DNA from: Streptomyces flavofungini
GTDB taxonomy: Bacteria > Actinomycetota > Actinomycetes > Streptomycetales > Streptomycetaceae
Direction: 5' to 3'
Length of the DNA stretch: 64,000 nucleotides
NCBI RefSeq assembly: GCF_030388665.1
Contig: NZ_CP128846.1
Location: 6,212,501-6,276,500, forward strand
Part shown: positions 52,049-62,455 of the stretch, piece after piece
Numbering within the stretch: position 1 is the first letter of the stretch
Layout: each line of letters begins with the position of its first letter
Program-made: the position numbers and the translations under genes
Notes under the pieces: generated by a model
What the model was told of the DNA's origin: nothing
The model's database searches: none
What the model saw: only the letters and a program-made list of their open reading frames with translations

Positions 52049-55000
52049 TCACTCAGTCATGGGCGGCGCGACAGGCTCCCCCTGCGTGTCGCGGCGCTCC
52101 GAGTCAACGGGTTCAGAGGGTTCGACGAGGTCGGCCTGGCCGATGGGGGCGACGGGGCCGACGAGACCGGTGGGGCCGACAGGGGTGGTCAGGTCGGCGG
52201 GGCCGGACTCCCGGCGGTCGGCGGCCGGCGGCACCGGCTGCTCCGGGTCGGCGGCAACTTCGAGGGCCGCGTTGGACTGCTTGTAGAACGAGGCGCCCTC
52301 CGGGTCCAGGAGAGAGCAGACGGCCACGAGCAGTTGGTCCACGTCCACCGGCTTCGGTACGTAGTCGGTGGCCCCCTGCGAGATGGCCTTCTCGCGGTCG
52401 CCGGGCATCGCCTTCGCGGTGAGGGCGATGATCGGCAGGCCGGTCCAGCGGGGGGCGCGGCGGATGGCGGCGATGGTCTCGTACCCGTCCATCTCCGGCA
52501 TCATGATGTCCATCAGGATCAGGTCGATGTCGGGGTTGCGCTCCAGGGTCTCGACGCCCTCGCGGCCGTTCTCGGCGTAGAGCACCACCAGGCCGACGCG
52601 GCTGAGGACGTGGGTGAGGGCGAAGACGTTGCGGATGTCGTCGTCGACGATGAGCACCCGGCGGCCCGGCAGTATCCGCCCCGCGCGCCCCTCCTTCCAC
52701 ACCTCGAGCTTGGTCGGCGCCGGCCAGTTGTCGTCGGTCTCCGGCAGCGTGTGGGTGGTCGTGGTGGTCTCGTCGTGCGGGACCGGGACGGGCGCGGTGC
52801 GCGCGGAGGCGTACGCCGCGGCCGCCGCGCCGTGGCCGGGGTGCACCACGGGCACGTACAGCGTGAAGGTGGAGCCCTCGCCGGGCCTGCTCTCGGCGGT
52901 GATGCGGCCGCCGAGCAGACCGGCGATCTCGCGGCTGATGGACAGGCCGAGTCCGGTGCCGCCGTACTTGCGGTTGGTGGTGCCGTCGACCTGCTGGAAC
53001 GCCTCGAAGATCACGGGGAGCTGTTCGGGCGGGATGCCGATGCCGGTGTCCCGCACGGCGAAGCTGATCAGGTCGCCGCGCTCGCTGAGCAGCGGGTCGG
53101 GGCACTGCGTGACGTGCTGCACGCGCAGCTCCACGCGGCCGTTCGCGGTGAACTTGACCGCGTTCGAGAGCAGGTTGCGCAGGATCTGCTGGAGCCGCTG
53201 CTCGTCGGAGAACATCTCCCTCGGCACGTTGTGGCCCACCGTCACGTCGAAGGAGAGGCCGCGGTCGATGGTGAGCGGCCGGAACGTGGCGTGCACATAG
53301 TCAAGGACCTTGATCAGCGGGAGCTTCTTCGGGCGTACGTCCATCCGCCCGGCCTCGATCTTCGACAGGTCGAGGATGTCGTTGATGAGCTGGAGCAGGT
53401 CGGAGCCCGAGCGGTGGATGGTGGTCGCGAACTGGACCTCCTGGTCGGAGAGGTTGTTGTCGGGGTTGTCGGAGAGCAGCCTGGCCAGGATCAGCAGGGA
53501 GTTCAGCGGGGTGCGCAGCTCGTGCGACATGTTCGCGAGGAACTCCGACTTGTACTGCGAGGAGGTGGCGAGCAGGGCCGCCTTCTCCTCCAGCTCGGCG
53601 TTGGAACGGCGCAGCTCGGCCTGCTGGCGCTGGAGCTCGTCCGAGCGCTCCTGGAGCTCGATGGCGAGCCGCTGGGACTCGCTGAGCAGCGACTCCGTAC
53701 GGGAGTTGGCGATGATGGTGTTGATGGCGACGCCGATGGTGTTCACGAACTGGTCGAAGAACGCCAGGTGGACGTCGGAGAAGCGGGAGAACGTGGCCAG
53801 CTCGATGACGCCGAGCAGCTTGTCCTCGAACAGGATCGGGATGATGACGACACTGGCGGGCGAGGCGTCCCCGAGCCCTGAGTGGATCTTGATGTAGTCG
53901 GGCGGCACCTCGTCCAGGAGGATCCGCTTCTTCTCCAGGGCCGCCTGCCGCACCAGGCCGTGCGCGGGCATGCCGCCGGTGTCGACGAGGAACCCTTCCT
54001 CCTCGGTGGCGCTGCCCTGCGCGGAGCCGTACCCGGCGATGAAGGCGAGGCCCTTGGCGGGCGAGGCCTGCGGCGGCGCGGTGCCGTCCGCGTCCGGGTC
54101 GGCCAGGAAGAACGCGCCGTACCCGGCGTTCACCAGCGGGGTCAGCTCGCGCAGGATGAGGTCGGCGACCTCCATCAGGTCCCGGTGGCCCTGCATCAGG
54201 CCGGCGAGGCGGGCGAGGTTGGACTCCAGCCAGTCCTTGGCGCGGGTGGTCTCACGGAGGTTGGACACCATCAGGTTGATGTTGTCCTTCAGCTCGGCGA
54301 CCTCGCCGCGCGTCTCGACGGTGATGGAGCGGGACATGTCGCCCTGTGCCACCGCGGAGGCGACCTCGGCGATCGCGCGGACCTGCGTGGTCAGGTTCAG
54401 GGCGAGTTCGTTCACGTTCGTGGTCAGGCGCTTCCACGTGCCGTACACGCCCTCGACCCGGGCCTGACCGCCGAGCTGCCCCTCCGAGCCGACCTCGCGG
54501 GCCACGCGGGTGACCTCCGAGGAGAACGACGACAGCGTGTCCACCATCGTGTTGATGGTGGTCTTCAGCTCCAGGATCTCGCCGCGCGCGTCCACGTCGA
54601 TCTTCTTCGACAGGTCGCCCTGCGCCACGGCGGTGGCGACCTGTGCGATGTTGCGGACCTGGCCGGTGAGGTTGTCCGCCATGTAGTTGACGTTGTCGGT
54701 GAGGTCCTTCCACACCCCGGACACGCCGAGGACCTGCGCCCGGCCGCCGAGGCGCCCGTCCGTGCCCACCTCGCGGGCCACCCGCGTGACTTCGTCCGCG
54801 AAGGCACGCAACTGCTCCACCATCGTGTTGACGGTGTCCTTCAGCTCCAGGATCTCGCCGCGCGCCGTCACCGTGATCATCTTCGACAGGTCGCCGTTGG
54901 CGACGGCGGTGGTGACCTGGGCGATGTTGCGGACCTGGGAGGTGAGGTTCGAGGCCATGAAGTTGACGTTGTCCGTCAGCTCCTTCCAGACGCCGCTGAC

Positions 55001-57061
55001 GCCGCGCACCTGCGCCTGACCGCCGAGGTTGCCCTCGGTGCCGACCTCGCGGGCGACGCGGGTGACCTCGTCGGCGAACGCGGAGAGCTGGTCGACCATC
55101 GTGTTGATCGTCGACTTCAGCTCCAGGATCTCGCCCTTGGCCTCCACCGTGATCTTCTTCGACAGATCGCCCTGCGCGACGGCCGTCGACACCAGGGCGA
55201 TGTTGCGGACCTGCGAAGTGAGGTTGTCCGCCATGAAGTTGACGTTGTCGGTGAGGTCCTTCCAGACGCCCGACACGCCCCGCACGTGGGCGCGGCCGCC
55301 GAGGTTGCCCTCGGTGCCGACCTCGCGGGCGACGCGGGTGACCTCGTCGGCGAACGCGGAGAGCTGGTCGACCATCGTGTTGACGGTGTCCTTCAGCTCC
55401 AGGATCTCGCCGCGCGCGTCCACGGTGATCTTCTGGCTCAGGTCGCCGTTGGCGACGGCCGTGGTGACCTGGGCGATGTTGCGGACCTGGGAGGTGAGGT
55501 TCGACGCCATGAAGTTGACGTTGTCGGTGAGGTCCTTCCACACCCCGGACACACCACGGGCCTGCGCCCGCCCGCCGAGCCGCCCCTCCGTGCCCACCTC
55601 ACGGGCGACACGCGTCACCTCCGCCGCGAACGCGGAGAGCTGCTCGACCATCGTGTTCACGGTGAGCTTCAGTTCCAGCAGCTCACCGGTCGCCTCGACG
55701 GTTACCGTGCGGGTCAGATCGCCCTGTGCCACGGCCGTGGTGACGAGCGCGATGTCGCGGACCTGCGCGGTCAGCCGGGAGGCCATCGTGTTCACGGCCT
55801 CCGTCACGTCCCGCCAGCTCCCGGAAAGGCCGCGGACCTTGGCGCGCCCGCCGAGCCGCCCCTCCGTGCCGACCTCGCGGGCCACCCGCGTGACCTCGCC
55901 CGTGAAGAGTGACAGCTGGTCGACCATCGTGTTGACGGCACGCCCCAGGCGCCGCAGGTCGCCGCGCAGCTCCCGGGAGCCGTCGTGCAGGTCGACGCGC
56001 TGGGTGAGGTCACCGCCCGCGACGGCGTTCAGGACGCGGGTCGCGTTCGTGGCGGGTGCGACCAGCGAGTCCAGGAGCGAGTTCACCTCGATGATCCGGG
56101 TGGCCCAGCTGCCCTGCCCCGGGCTCGCCGTGAACCGCGTGTCCAGGCGGCCGTGCCGGACCATCTCCCGGCGTACGCGCAGGAGTTCGCCGTCGAAGTG
56201 CGTGGAGCGGTCCACCAGTTCGTTGAACACCGTGACCAGCTCGGCGACCAGGCCCGAGCTGGTGTGCGGGGCCTTGGTGAACTTGCCGTCGCGGGCGGCC
56301 CGCATGGCGGCGAGCAGGGCGCGCAGATCGGCGGCGGACGTGTCCGACGGGTCGCCGAGGATCGTCTCGGGGGTGAAGGCGGGGCCCGGATCCGGCGTGC
56401 GGGTGGGCCTGGGCCGGCGTTTGGGCGAGCGCCTGGCCGGGGCCGCGGGCGGTGCTGCGGCCGGAGCGGGGGCCTTGTGGGCCTCCGCGTCCTTGGGGCG
56501 GGGGGCCTCGCCGGACGGGGGTGTCCGGCCGGGCAAGGGCGCGTGGCCGGACGGGGGTGTCCGGCCGGACGGGGGCGCGTCGCTGAACGGGGGCGGCTCC
56601 CCGGCCGGGGACGGGATCTTGGCGCGGACGGAGCGCCCGGGGCGCTGCTCGGCCGCGGAAACCGAGTGGGCGCACTCCGGTGCCGAGGGTGTGGGCGAGG
56701 CGTCGAGCGCCGGTCGCGCGGACGCGCGCGGGCTGCCCGGAGCCACCGCTCCGGGCCCCTTCTGTGTCTCAAGTCCCGGTATGTCAGCGGAAGTTGACGG
56801 TGACAGAGGGTCAGGGGGCGTGGGCTGCGACGGCGATGAGGCGCAGTCCACGCCGCCCGCGTCGGCTGGCCGGATCTCGCCGGGCGCCACCGCCGAGGTC
56901 CGGGGCCGGCACCGGCCGCCCGGATCCGCGATGGCCGGTGGGGGCGTCGCCCCGGGAGCCGCAGGGGCGCCCGGCGCCGAAATCCGCACAGGAACGCCCG
57001 TATCGGCGGATGACGGAATCTGACCGCGTCCGAGCGCGGGCGTAGCGCTGTTCTCACTCAT
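52049..57061 (-). CDS. Soluble poly-HAMP hybrid histidine kinase
   Basis: A 1670-residue protein with no transmembrane helix. Order: a Pro/Ala-rich disordered arm (1 to about 235); six tandem 92-residue HAMP-type units; GAF ([13 protein letters not shown]...[17 protein letters not shown]); a coiled coil; HisKA with SHELRTPLN (His1180); HATPase ([24 protein letters not shown]); a receiver with Asp1518 ([13 protein letters not shown]) and KPVD; and a Pro/Val tail. The repeated-HAMP cytoplasmic layout matches fungal group III kinases (Nik1/Os-1) and, from memory, Streptomyces OsaA, all tied to osmotic sensing. ATG 57061 is chosen at the end of the divergent promoter region; the frame continues upstream only as shadow of the PP2C gene. 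Confidence 0.93.
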   Translation of the reverse strand: MSENSATPALGRGQIPSSADTGVPVRISAPGAPAAPGATPPPAIADPGGRCRPRTSAVAPGEIRPADAGGVDCASSPSQPTPPDPLSPSTSADIPGLETQKGPGAVAPGSPRASARPALDASPTPSAPECAHSVSAAEQRPGRSVRAKIPSPAGEPPPFSDAPPSGRTPPSGHAPLPGRTPPSGEAPRPKDAEAHKAPAPAAAPPAAPARRSPKRRPRPTRTPDPGPAFTPETILGDPSDTSAADLRALLAAMRAARDGKFTKAPHTSSGLVAELVTVFNELVDRSTHFDGELLRVRREMVRHGRLDTRFTASPGQGSWATRIIEVNSLLDSLVAPATNATRVLNAVAGGDLTQRVDLHDGSRELRGDLRRLGRAVNTMVDQLSLFTGEVTRVAREVGTEGRLGGRAKVRGLSGSWRDVTEAVNTMASRLTAQVRDIALVTTAVAQGDLTRTVTVEATGELLELKLTVNTMVEQLSAFAAEVTRVAREVGTEGRLGGRAQARGVSGVWKDLTDNVNFMASNLTSQVRNIAQVTTAVANGDLSQKITVDARGEILELKDTVNTMVDQLSAFADEVTRVAREVGTEGNLGGRAHVRGVSGVWKDLTDNVNFMADNLTSQVRNIALVSTAVAQGDLSKKITVEAKGEILELKSTINTMVDQLSAFADEVTRVAREVGTEGNLGGQAQVRGVSGVWKELTDNVNFMASNLTSQVRNIAQVTTAVANGDLSKMITVTARGEILELKDTVNTMVEQLRAFADEVTRVAREVGTDGRLGGRAQVLGVSGVWKDLTDNVNYMADNLTGQVRNIAQVATAVAQGDLSKKIDVDARGEILELKTTINTMVDTLSSFSSEVTRVAREVGSEGQLGGQARVEGVYGTWKRLTTNVNELALNLTTQVRAIAEVASAVAQGDMSRSITVETRGEVAELKDNINLMVSNLRETTRAKDWLESNLARLAGLMQGHRDLMEVADLILRELTPLVNAGYGAFFLADPDADGTAPPQASPAKGLAFIAGYGSAQGSATEEEGFLVDTGGMPAHGLVRQAALEKKRILLDEVPPDYIKIHSGLGDASPASVVIIPILFEDKLLGVIELATFSRFSDVHLAFFDQFVNTIGVAINTIIANSRTESLLSESQRLAIELQERSDELQRQQAELRRSNAELEEKAALLATSSQYKSEFLANMSHELRTPLNSLLILARLLSDNPDNNLSDQEVQFATTIHRSGSDLLQLINDILDLSKIEAGRMDVRPKKLPLIKVLDYVHATFRPLTIDRGLSFDVTVGHNVPREMFSDEQRLQQILRNLLSNAVKFTANGRVELRVQHVTQCPDPLLSERGDLISFAVRDTGIGIPPEQLPVIFEAFQQVDGTTNRKYGGTGLGLSISREIAGLLGGRITAESRPGEGSTFTLYVPVVHPGHGAAAAAYASARTAPVPVPHDETTTTTHTLPETDDNWPAPTKLEVWKEGRAGRILPGRRVLIVDDDIRNVFALTHVLSRVGLVVLYAENGREGVETLERNPDIDLILMDIMMPEMDGYETIAAIRRAPRWTGLPIIALTAKAMPGDREKAISQGATDYVPKPVDVDQLLVAVCSLLDPEGASFYKQSNAALEVAADPEQPVPPAADRRESGPADLTTPVGPTGLVGPVAPIGQADLVEPSEPVDSERRDTQGEPVAPPMTE
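54290..55990 (-). repeat. Six 276-bp coding repeats (HAMP units)
   Basis: The DNA encoding the HAMP array repeats with a 276-bp period (for example ACCTCGCGGGC-type blocks near 54490, 54768, 55043, 55320, 55597 and 55873). The middle copies are the most alike, so homogenisation by recombination is likely. Confidence 0.9.
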
Positions 57062-57163
57062 GGTGGCCCACTTCGGTAACTCGGTGCTTATGGGCCCAGT
57101 CAGTCTGTCACTCTGTTCGTGTCGCCTGAGGCGTATTCGTCCGAACTGCTCAGGAGCCGCACT

Positions 57164-59086
57164 GTGGGGGCCATTCCGATGCAACGGGAGACTACTTTTC
57201 GTGCTTCCGCCCAGCCCGCGGCGCGCCCCGGAACACGGGCCGTGGTGCGCACGTCCCTGCCCGGAAACCCCCTGGCTCCCGCCGCGGCCCGCCGGTTCGT
57301 CCGCGCGGCGCTCGCCGACTGGACCGAGCTCGGCGCGCCCGCCGTGACCGGCGTCACCGACCGGCTCGCCGACGACTCGGTGCTGCTCGTCAGCGAGTTG
57401 GTGACGAACGCCGTCGTGCACGCGGGCACCGCTGTCGACGTCCTGTTCCGCTTCGACGAAGGCGCCCCCGGGGAGAACACCGACGCCCTGGTCGTCGAGG
57501 TGTCCGACCATCACCCGGCGCGCGCCGTGCGCAGCGAGCCCCGCGCCCCGCAGCCCGGCACCCCCGAGTACGGCCGCGGCCTGCAACTCGTCGCCACCCT
57601 CTCCGAGTCCTGGGGCATCACCTACCGCTCCGGCACCAAGACGGTCTGGGCCCGCCTGCCCGTCGAAGGGCTCCCCGTCGCCGAGGAGTTCGAGACGTAC
57701 GCCGGTCAACAGGCCCCGCACCGCGGCCTGCGCGCCGCCGAGATCCTCGCGCCGATGCCCAAGACCACCACCCACGACACCGACTGGATCAACCGCGGCG
57801 CCCTCACCTTCCTCGCCGAGGCCTCCGACCTGCTCGCCGGACAGTTCGACGAGAACCTGGTCGCGGCCCTCGCCGGCCAGCTGCTCGTGCCGCGCCTCGC
57901 GGACTGGTGCGCGGTCTGGCTCGACGACGAGGCCGAGGGCCCGGGGCGCGCCCCCGGCGGCCGCGCTCCCGGCACGCGCCTCGCGCGCGTCTGGCACACC
58001 AGCGAACACCGCATAGAGGAGCTGCGGAGGCTCCTGGAGAAGGAGCCGCCGCGGCTGACTGACGCGGTGGGCTCCGGCGCGGTGGCCGCGCTGTGGCCCG
58101 GGGACGCCCTTGGCGGCGGCGAAACGGGCGGTGCGGCCCTCGCGTACCGCCTGGTGGCGGGCGGCAGGCAGCTCGGCACCCTGGTCATCGGGCGGGCCGG
58201 GCTCATGCGCTTCCCCGACGAGGTCGCCGGGCTCGTCGAGGACTTCAGCCGCCGCGTCGCCCTCGCCATCAGCGCCGCCCGCCGCTACCAGCGCCAGGCC
58301 ACCATCAGCCAGGTCCTCCAGCGCGGCCTGCTGCCGAGCGCCGTCGCGGAGATCCCCGGCGTGGAGAGCGGCATCGTGTACGAGCCCCGGGAGCAGGGCG
58401 GGCCCGGCGGCGACTTCTACGACGTGTTCCCCGCCGGGCAGGGCCGCTGGTGCTTCGCCCTCGGCGACGTCCAGGGCAAGGGGCCGGAGGCGGCCGTCGT
58501 CATCGGGCTCGCCCGGCCCTGGCTGCGGCTGCTCGCCCGCGAGGGCTACCAGGTCGCGGAGGTCCTCGACCGCCTCAACCAGCTCCTCCTCGACGACGCC
58601 ACGGAGGCCGCCGACGCCGCCGCGGCCGTCCTCGCCGTCGCCGGCGGCCAGGACGAGCCCACCGACGGCCCCACCTCGCGCTTCCTGTCCCTCCTCTACG
58701 GCGAGCTGGTGCCCTTCGACGGCGGCGTGCGGTGCACCGTGGCGTGCGCCGGGCATCCGCTGCCGCTGGTCCTCGGTGCCGACGGGCAGGTGCGGCCCGT
58801 GGCGGCGCCGCAGATGCTGCTCGGTGTCGTCGACGACGAGTCGTACACCAGCACCACCTTCGAGCTGCGCACCGGTGACACGCTGCTGTGCGTCACCGAC
58901 GGGGTCACGGAGCGGCGCTCGGGACTGCACCTCTTCGACGACGGGGACGGGCTCGCCAAGGCCCTCGCGGGGTGCGCGGGCCTGGACGCGGGGCTCGTCG
59001 CCGAGCGCATCCGGCGGCTCGTCCACGAGTTCTCGCAGCGGCCGCCGGACGATGATCTGGCGCTCCTCGTGCTCAGGGCGAAGTGA
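57164..59086 (+). CDS. RsbW-like kinase / GAF / PP2C phosphatase protein
   Basis: A 640-residue regulator. The N-terminus is a GHKL anti-sigma-kinase fold (LLVSELVTNAVVHAGT, GRGLQLVATLSESWG). A GAF domain follows at about 200-370, then a SpoIIE-type PP2C phosphatase (GGDFYDVFPAG, FALGDVQGKGPEAA, CVTDGVTERR, PDDDLALLVL). Such proteins control anti-sigma-antagonist phosphorylation. It is divergent (102 bp) from the hybrid kinase. A kinase/receiver/RsbW-PP2C trio also occurs around osaA-osaB-osaC as I recall, although OsaC additionally has PAS. GTG 57164 follows AGGAG (57152-57156); ATG 57179 is possible. Confidence 0.9.
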   Translation: MGAIPMQRETTFRASAQPAARPGTRAVVRTSLPGNPLAPAAARRFVRAALADWTELGAPAVTGVTDRLADDSVLLVSELVTNAVVHAGTAVDVLFRFDEGAPGENTDALVVEVSDHHPARAVRSEPRAPQPGTPEYGRGLQLVATLSESWGITYRSGTKTVWARLPVEGLPVAEEFETYAGQQAPHRGLRAAEILAPMPKTTTHDTDWINRGALTFLAEASDLLAGQFDENLVAALAGQLLVPRLADWCAVWLDDEAEGPGRAPGGRAPGTRLARVWHTSEHRIEELRRLLEKEPPRLTDAVGSGAVAALWPGDALGGGETGGAALAYRLVAGGRQLGTLVIGRAGLMRFPDEVAGLVEDFSRRVALAISAARRYQRQATISQVLQRGLLPSAVAEIPGVESGIVYEPREQGGPGGDFYDVFPAGQGRWCFALGDVQGKGPEAAVVIGLARPWLRLLAREGYQVAEVLDRLNQLLLDDATEAADAAAAVLAVAGGQDEPTDGPTSRFLSLLYGELVPFDGGVRCTVACAGHPLPLVLGADGQVRPVAAPQMLLGVVDDESYTSTTFELRTGDTLLCVTDGVTERRSGLHLFDDGDGLAKALAGCAGLDAGLVAERIRRLVHEFSQRPPDDDLALLVLRAK

Positions 59087-59149
59087 TCGGTGGGGTGCCT
59101 TCGCGGAGCGCCCCGGGAACGCGGGGACCGGCAACCCCGGCGCGTCCGG

Positions 59150-59162
59150 GACAATGGCAGAC
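59150..59162 (+). promoter_or_regulatory. Possible -10 element before hemW
   Basis: GACAAT (59150-59155) lies 7 nt before ATG 59163. No ribosome site is visible. Weak. Confidence 0.3.
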
Positions 59163-60395
59163 ATGCCTTCCGTACTGCCCGATGGTGAGCCCATGCCCGA
59201 GGACGGGGCGCTACCCGCTTCCGCCCTGGTCGGAGCGGGTGAGCGGCCGCTCGGGTGCTATCTGCACGTGCCGTACTGCGCGACCCGCTGCGGCTACTGC
59301 GACTTCAACACCTACACCGCCACCGAGCTGCGCGGCAGCGGCGGCGTCCTCGCCTCCCGCGACAACTACGCCGACACCCTGATCGACGAGATCCGTCTCG
59401 CCCGCAAGGTCCTCGGCGACGACCCGCGCCCCGTACGGACCGTGTTCGTGGGCGGTGGCACGCCCACGCTGCTCGCCGCCGACGACCTCGTACGGATGCT
59501 CGCCGCCGTACGCGACGAGTTCGGGCTCGCCGACGACGCGGAGATCACGACCGAGGCGAACCCGGAATCCGTCGACCCCGCCTATCTGAGCGCCCTGCGC
59601 GAGGGCGGCTTCAACCGTGTCTCCTTCGGCATGCAGAGCGCCAAGCAGCACGTCCTGAAGATCCTCGACCGTACGCACACGCCCGGGCGGCCCGAGGCCT
59701 GCGTCGCCGAGGCGCGTGCGGCGGGGTTCGAGCACGTCAACCTCGACCTCATCTACGGCACCCCCGGCGAGACCGACGACGACTGGCGGGCCTCCCTGGA
59801 CGCCGCCATCGGGGCCGGGCCCGATCACGTATCCGCGTACGCGCTGATCGTCGAGGAGGGGACGCAGCTCGCCCGGCGGATCCGGCGCGGTGAGGTGCCC
59901 ATGACCGACGACGACGTGCACGCCGACCGGTATCTGATCGCCGAGGAGCGGCTCTCCGATGCCGGGTTCCACTGGTACGAGGTGTCCAACTGGGCCACCT
60001 CCGAGGCAGGGCGGTGTCTGCACAACGAGTTGTACTGGCGGGGCGCCGACTGGTGGGGGGCCGGGCCGGGGGCCCACAGCCATGTGGGGGGTGTGCGGTG
60101 GTGGAACGTGAAGCACCCCGGCGCGTACGCTGCCGCGCTCGCGGGGGGTCGGTCGCCCGGGGCCGGGCGGGAGGTCCTGTCGGACGAGGATCGGCGGGTC
60201 GAGCGGGTGCTGCTTGAGCTGCGGCTGCTTGAGGGGTGTCCGTTGTCCCTCCTGAAGGAGGCGGGGCTTGCCTCCGCGCGGCGGGCGTTGGCTGATGGGT
60301 TGCTGGAGGGTGGGCCCTTCGTGCAGGGGCGGGCCGTGCTCACCCTGCGGGGGCGGTTGCTTGCCGACGCCGTCGTGCGGGACCTTGTCGACTGA
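59163..60395 (+). CDS. hemW: HemW, heme chaperone / HemN-like radical SAM protein
   Basis: A 410-residue radical SAM protein. The cluster motif CATRCGYC is in HVPYCATRCGYCDFNTYT, followed by VFVGGGTPTLL, EANPESVD, RVSFGMQS and DLIYGTPGET. HemW proteins bind heme and hand it to target proteins; true coproporphyrinogen dehydrogenases carry an extra N-terminal Cys that I do not see here. ATG 59163 and ATG 59154 are both possible. It lies 76 bp after the PP2C gene. Confidence 0.93.
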   Translation: MPSVLPDGEPMPEDGALPASALVGAGERPLGCYLHVPYCATRCGYCDFNTYTATELRGSGGVLASRDNYADTLIDEIRLARKVLGDDPRPVRTVFVGGGTPTLLAADDLVRMLAAVRDEFGLADDAEITTEANPESVDPAYLSALREGGFNRVSFGMQSAKQHVLKILDRTHTPGRPEACVAEARAAGFEHVNLDLIYGTPGETDDDWRASLDAAIGAGPDHVSAYALIVEEGTQLARRIRRGEVPMTDDDVHADRYLIAEERLSDAGFHWYEVSNWATSEAGRCLHNELYWRGADWWGAGPGAHSHVGGVRWWNVKHPGAYAAALAGGRSPGAGREVLSDEDRRVERVLLELRLLEGCPLSLLKEAGLASARRALADGLLEGGPFVQGRAVLTLRGRLLADAVVRDLVD

Positions 60396-60441
60396 GCGTT
60401 CCATATGGGGCTGCGCCCCTTGCCCCCTTTCGGCGCTTCGC

Positions 60442-60515
60442 GCCTCGTCCTCAAGCGCCGGACGGGCTGACATGGCCTCGTCCTCAAGCTGCGGGTGGGC
60501 GGAGACGGCCTCGTC
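60442..60515 (+). repeat. 33-nt repeat, three copies, of a common Streptomyces intergenic element
   Basis: GCCTCGTCCTCAAGC-type units begin at 60442, 60475 and 60508 (partial). The first reads CTCAAGCGCCGGACGGGCTG, which I recall as a frequent repeat at Streptomyces gene ends. A small hairpin (GGCGC-TTC-GCGCC, 60432-60444) abuts it. It separates convergent hemW and the DUF3097 gene. Confidence 0.7.
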
Positions 60516-60537
60516 CGGTGCCTGACACGAGGGTGGG

Positions 60538-61356
60538 CTACGGCGCCGTCACGAAATCGATCAGTTCCTCGACCCTCCCCAGCAGCGCCGGCTCCAGGTC
60601 CTTGTACGTGTGGACCCTGCCCAGGATGTGCTGCCAGGCCGCGCCCGTGTTCTCCGGCCAGCCCAGGGCGCGGCACACCCCCGTCTTCCAGTCCTGGCCG
60701 CGGGGGACCCGGGGCCAGGCCGTGATGCCCACCGAGGACGGCTTCACCGCTTCCCACACGTCGATGTAGGGGTGGCCGACGACCAGGGCGTGGTCGCTGC
60801 TGACGGCCGCGGCGATGCGGGACTCCTTGGAGCCGGGGACCAGGTGGTCGACGAGGATGCCGAGGCGGGCGTCGGCGTCGGGGGCGAACGCGTCGACGAT
60901 GGCGGGCAGGTCGTCGATGCCTTCCAGGTACTCGACGACGACCCCCTCGATGCGCAGGTCGTCGCCCCAGACCTTCTCGACCAGCTCGGCGTCGTGCCGC
61001 CCCTCCACGTAGATGCGTCCCGCGCGGGCCACCCGCGCCCGCGCGCCGGGAACGGCGAGGGAGCCGGACGCGGTGCGCGCGGGCTGCCTGGGTGCGGCGG
61101 CCGCCGCGGGGCGTACCAGGGTGATCACCCTGCCCTCCAGGAGGAAGCCGCGCGGCGCCATCGGGAACACGCGGTGCTTGCCGAAGCGGTCCTCCAGGGT
61201 CACCGTCGGCCCCTCGGCGGTCTTCTCGCAGCGGATCACCGCGCCGCAGAAACCCGTGGTGACCTCCTCCACGACCAGGTCGGCCTCGGCGGGCACCTCG
61301 GGGACGGCGGCCGGCTTCTTCCAGGGCGGGGTCAGGTCCGGGTGGTAGCTGCGCAT
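60538..61356 (-). CDS. DUF3097 protein with TOPRIM-like region
   Basis: A 272-residue actinobacterial protein starting MRSYHPDLTPPWKKP. The middle contains IYVEGRHDAELVEKVWGDDLR and LGILVDHLVPGSKE, which fit the Glu and Asp motifs of a TOPRIM fold. A C-terminal block, HPYIDVWEAVKPSSVGI, follows. A role in nucleic-acid cleavage or joining is possible but not shown. ATG 61356 lies 7 nt after TAACGT; the frame continuing to 62220 is a shadow of the next gene. Confidence 0.88.
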   Translation of the reverse strand: MRSYHPDLTPPWKKPAAVPEVPAEADLVVEEVTTGFCGAVIRCEKTAEGPTVTLEDRFGKHRVFPMAPRGFLLEGRVITLVRPAAAAAPRQPARTASGSLAVPGARARVARAGRIYVEGRHDAELVEKVWGDDLRIEGVVVEYLEGIDDLPAIVDAFAPDADARLGILVDHLVPGSKESRIAAAVSSDHALVVGHPYIDVWEAVKPSSVGITAWPRVPRGQDWKTGVCRALGWPENTGAAWQHILGRVHTYKDLEPALLGRVEELIDFVTAP

Positions 61357-61369
61357 GGGCCAGACGTTA
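61357..61369 (-). promoter_or_regulatory. -10 element for a leaderless DUF3097 transcript
   Basis: On the minus strand, TAACGT (61369-61364) is followed by 7 nt and ATG 61356. Confidence 0.45.
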
Positions 61370-61379
61370 TGGCATGGCG

Positions 61380-62141
61380 TCAGGCGACACCGAACCGCCG
61401 GGCCAGCTCGTCGCGTTGGCGGCGTACGAAAGCGGCGTCGACGACGGCCCCGTGCCCGGGCACGTACAGCGCGTCCGGGCCGCCCAGGTCGAGGAGCCGG
61501 TCGAGGGCGGCGGGCCAGTGCCGGGGCGCCGCGTCCGGACCTGCCTGCGGTTCGCCGGACTCCTCGACCAGGTCGCCGCAGAAGACGACCTCGGGTTCGC
61601 CCGGGCCGCCGGGCACGAGGACGGCGAGGTCGTGGCCGGTGTGCCCGGGGCCGACGTTGGCGAGCAGCACCTGGAGGCCGCCGAGGTCCAGGGTCCGCTC
61701 CCCGCACACCAGGTGGTGGGGCCGGACCAGGAGGTCGGCGGCCTCGGCCGCGGCGGCCGGGTCGACTCCCTGGGCGACGGCGTCGGCGCGCAGGCCCTCG
61801 CGGTCGTGGTCGAGGACGGTGTCGAGGCCGACGGCGCCGAACACCTCGACGCCCGCGAACGCGGCGGCGCCGAGCACGTGGTCGAAGTGGGGGTGGGTGA
61901 GGGCGAGATGGGTCACGCGCCGGTCGCCGCCGAGCAGCCGCCGGGCGTCGGCGCGCAGCCGGGAGCCCTCGCGCAGGCTGGACCCGGCCTCGATCATGAG
62001 GGCGGCGCCGGTGCCGACGACGAGCCCGGCGGTGCAGTCCCACACCGGCAGCCTGCACCGGCCCACGCGCGCGGCGAGCCGTTCCCAGCCCGCCTCCTGC
62101 CAGGCCGGGGCGGGAGCGGGGGAGGGCGTGGTCGTGTCCAT
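61380..62141 (-). CDS. Metallo-beta-lactamase-fold hydrolase
   Basis: A 253-residue soluble MBL-fold protein. Zinc ligands: THPHFDH (HxHxDH-type, with the second His and the Asp-His pair intact), GPGHTGHD, VVFCGDLV and YVPGHGAVVD. Members include thioesterases and lactonases; the substrate is unknown. The start ATG 62141 directly follows a -10 element. It ends 23 bp from the DUF3097 start, with its own promoter, so the two may form a loose operon. Confidence 0.9.
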   Translation of the reverse strand: MDTTTPSPAPAPAWQEAGWERLAARVGRCRLPVWDCTAGLVVGTGAALMIEAGSSLREGSRLRADARRLLGGDRRVTHLALTHPHFDHVLGAAAFAGVEVFGAVGLDTVLDHDREGLRADAVAQGVDPAAAAEAADLLVRPHHLVCGERTLDLGGLQVLLANVGPGHTGHDLAVLVPGGPGEPEVVFCGDLVEESGEPQAGPDAAPRHWPAALDRLLDLGGPDALYVPGHGAVVDAAFVRRQRDELARRFGVA

Positions 62142-62153
62142 GGGGTGACGCTA
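62142..62153 (-). promoter_or_regulatory. -10 element for a leaderless hydrolase transcript
   Basis: On the minus strand, TAGCGT (62153-62148) is followed by 6 nt and ATG 62141. Confidence 0.5.
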
Positions 62154-62329
62154 ACGCCGACGAGGCGGGGAGGGCAGGACGGGGGCGGGGCGACGGCGGG
62201 ACGGCGGCATCCCGCGGCACGACGCGGGAGGGACGGCGAGGGACCGCGAGGCAGCACGGGGAGGGCCCCCGTCAGCATGACAAGGCAGGACAAGGGCGGC
62301 ACCCGTCGGCATGACAAAGAGGTCGGCCC

Positions 62330-62360
62330 TTGCCGGGCCTGTACCCACCGGCCGTACACT
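62330..62360 (+). promoter_or_regulatory. hrcA-dnaJ promoter
   Basis: TTGCCG (62330-62335), a 19-bp spacer and TACACT (62355-62360). Transcription would start near 62367, just before the CIRCE operator. The preceding 62160-62325 is GC-rich low-complexity sequence without a gene. Confidence 0.5.
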
Positions 62361-62373
62361 GACTCGGTGAAGG

Positions 62374-62400
62374 CTGGCACTCGCCCGGGGTGAGTGCCAG
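62374..62400. promoter_or_regulatory. CIRCE operator (HrcA binding site)
   Basis: CTGGCACTC, 9 nt, GAGTGCCAG: a perfect 9-bp inverted repeat with the canonical 9-nt spacing (consensus TTAGCACTC-N9-GAGTGCTAA). HrcA bound here would block the promoter just upstream, giving autorepression that is relieved by heat. Confidence 0.95.
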
Positions 62401-62455
62401 GGAGAGGGGCCACCACCGGGGGGCTCGGGGCGAAGACGGCAGCTGGAGGTGCGCG

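Noticed and set aside
53882..55912. Plus-strand frame opposite the HAMP array with its own 92-residue repeats
   Set aside because: The repetition is inherited from the kinase DNA repeats; the encoded peptide ([21 protein letters not shown]) is low complexity.
57062..59194. Upstream extension of the hybrid-kinase frame to 59194
   Set aside because: It lies antisense to the RsbW/PP2C gene and has no family similarity; ATG 57061 is at the natural divergent promoter.
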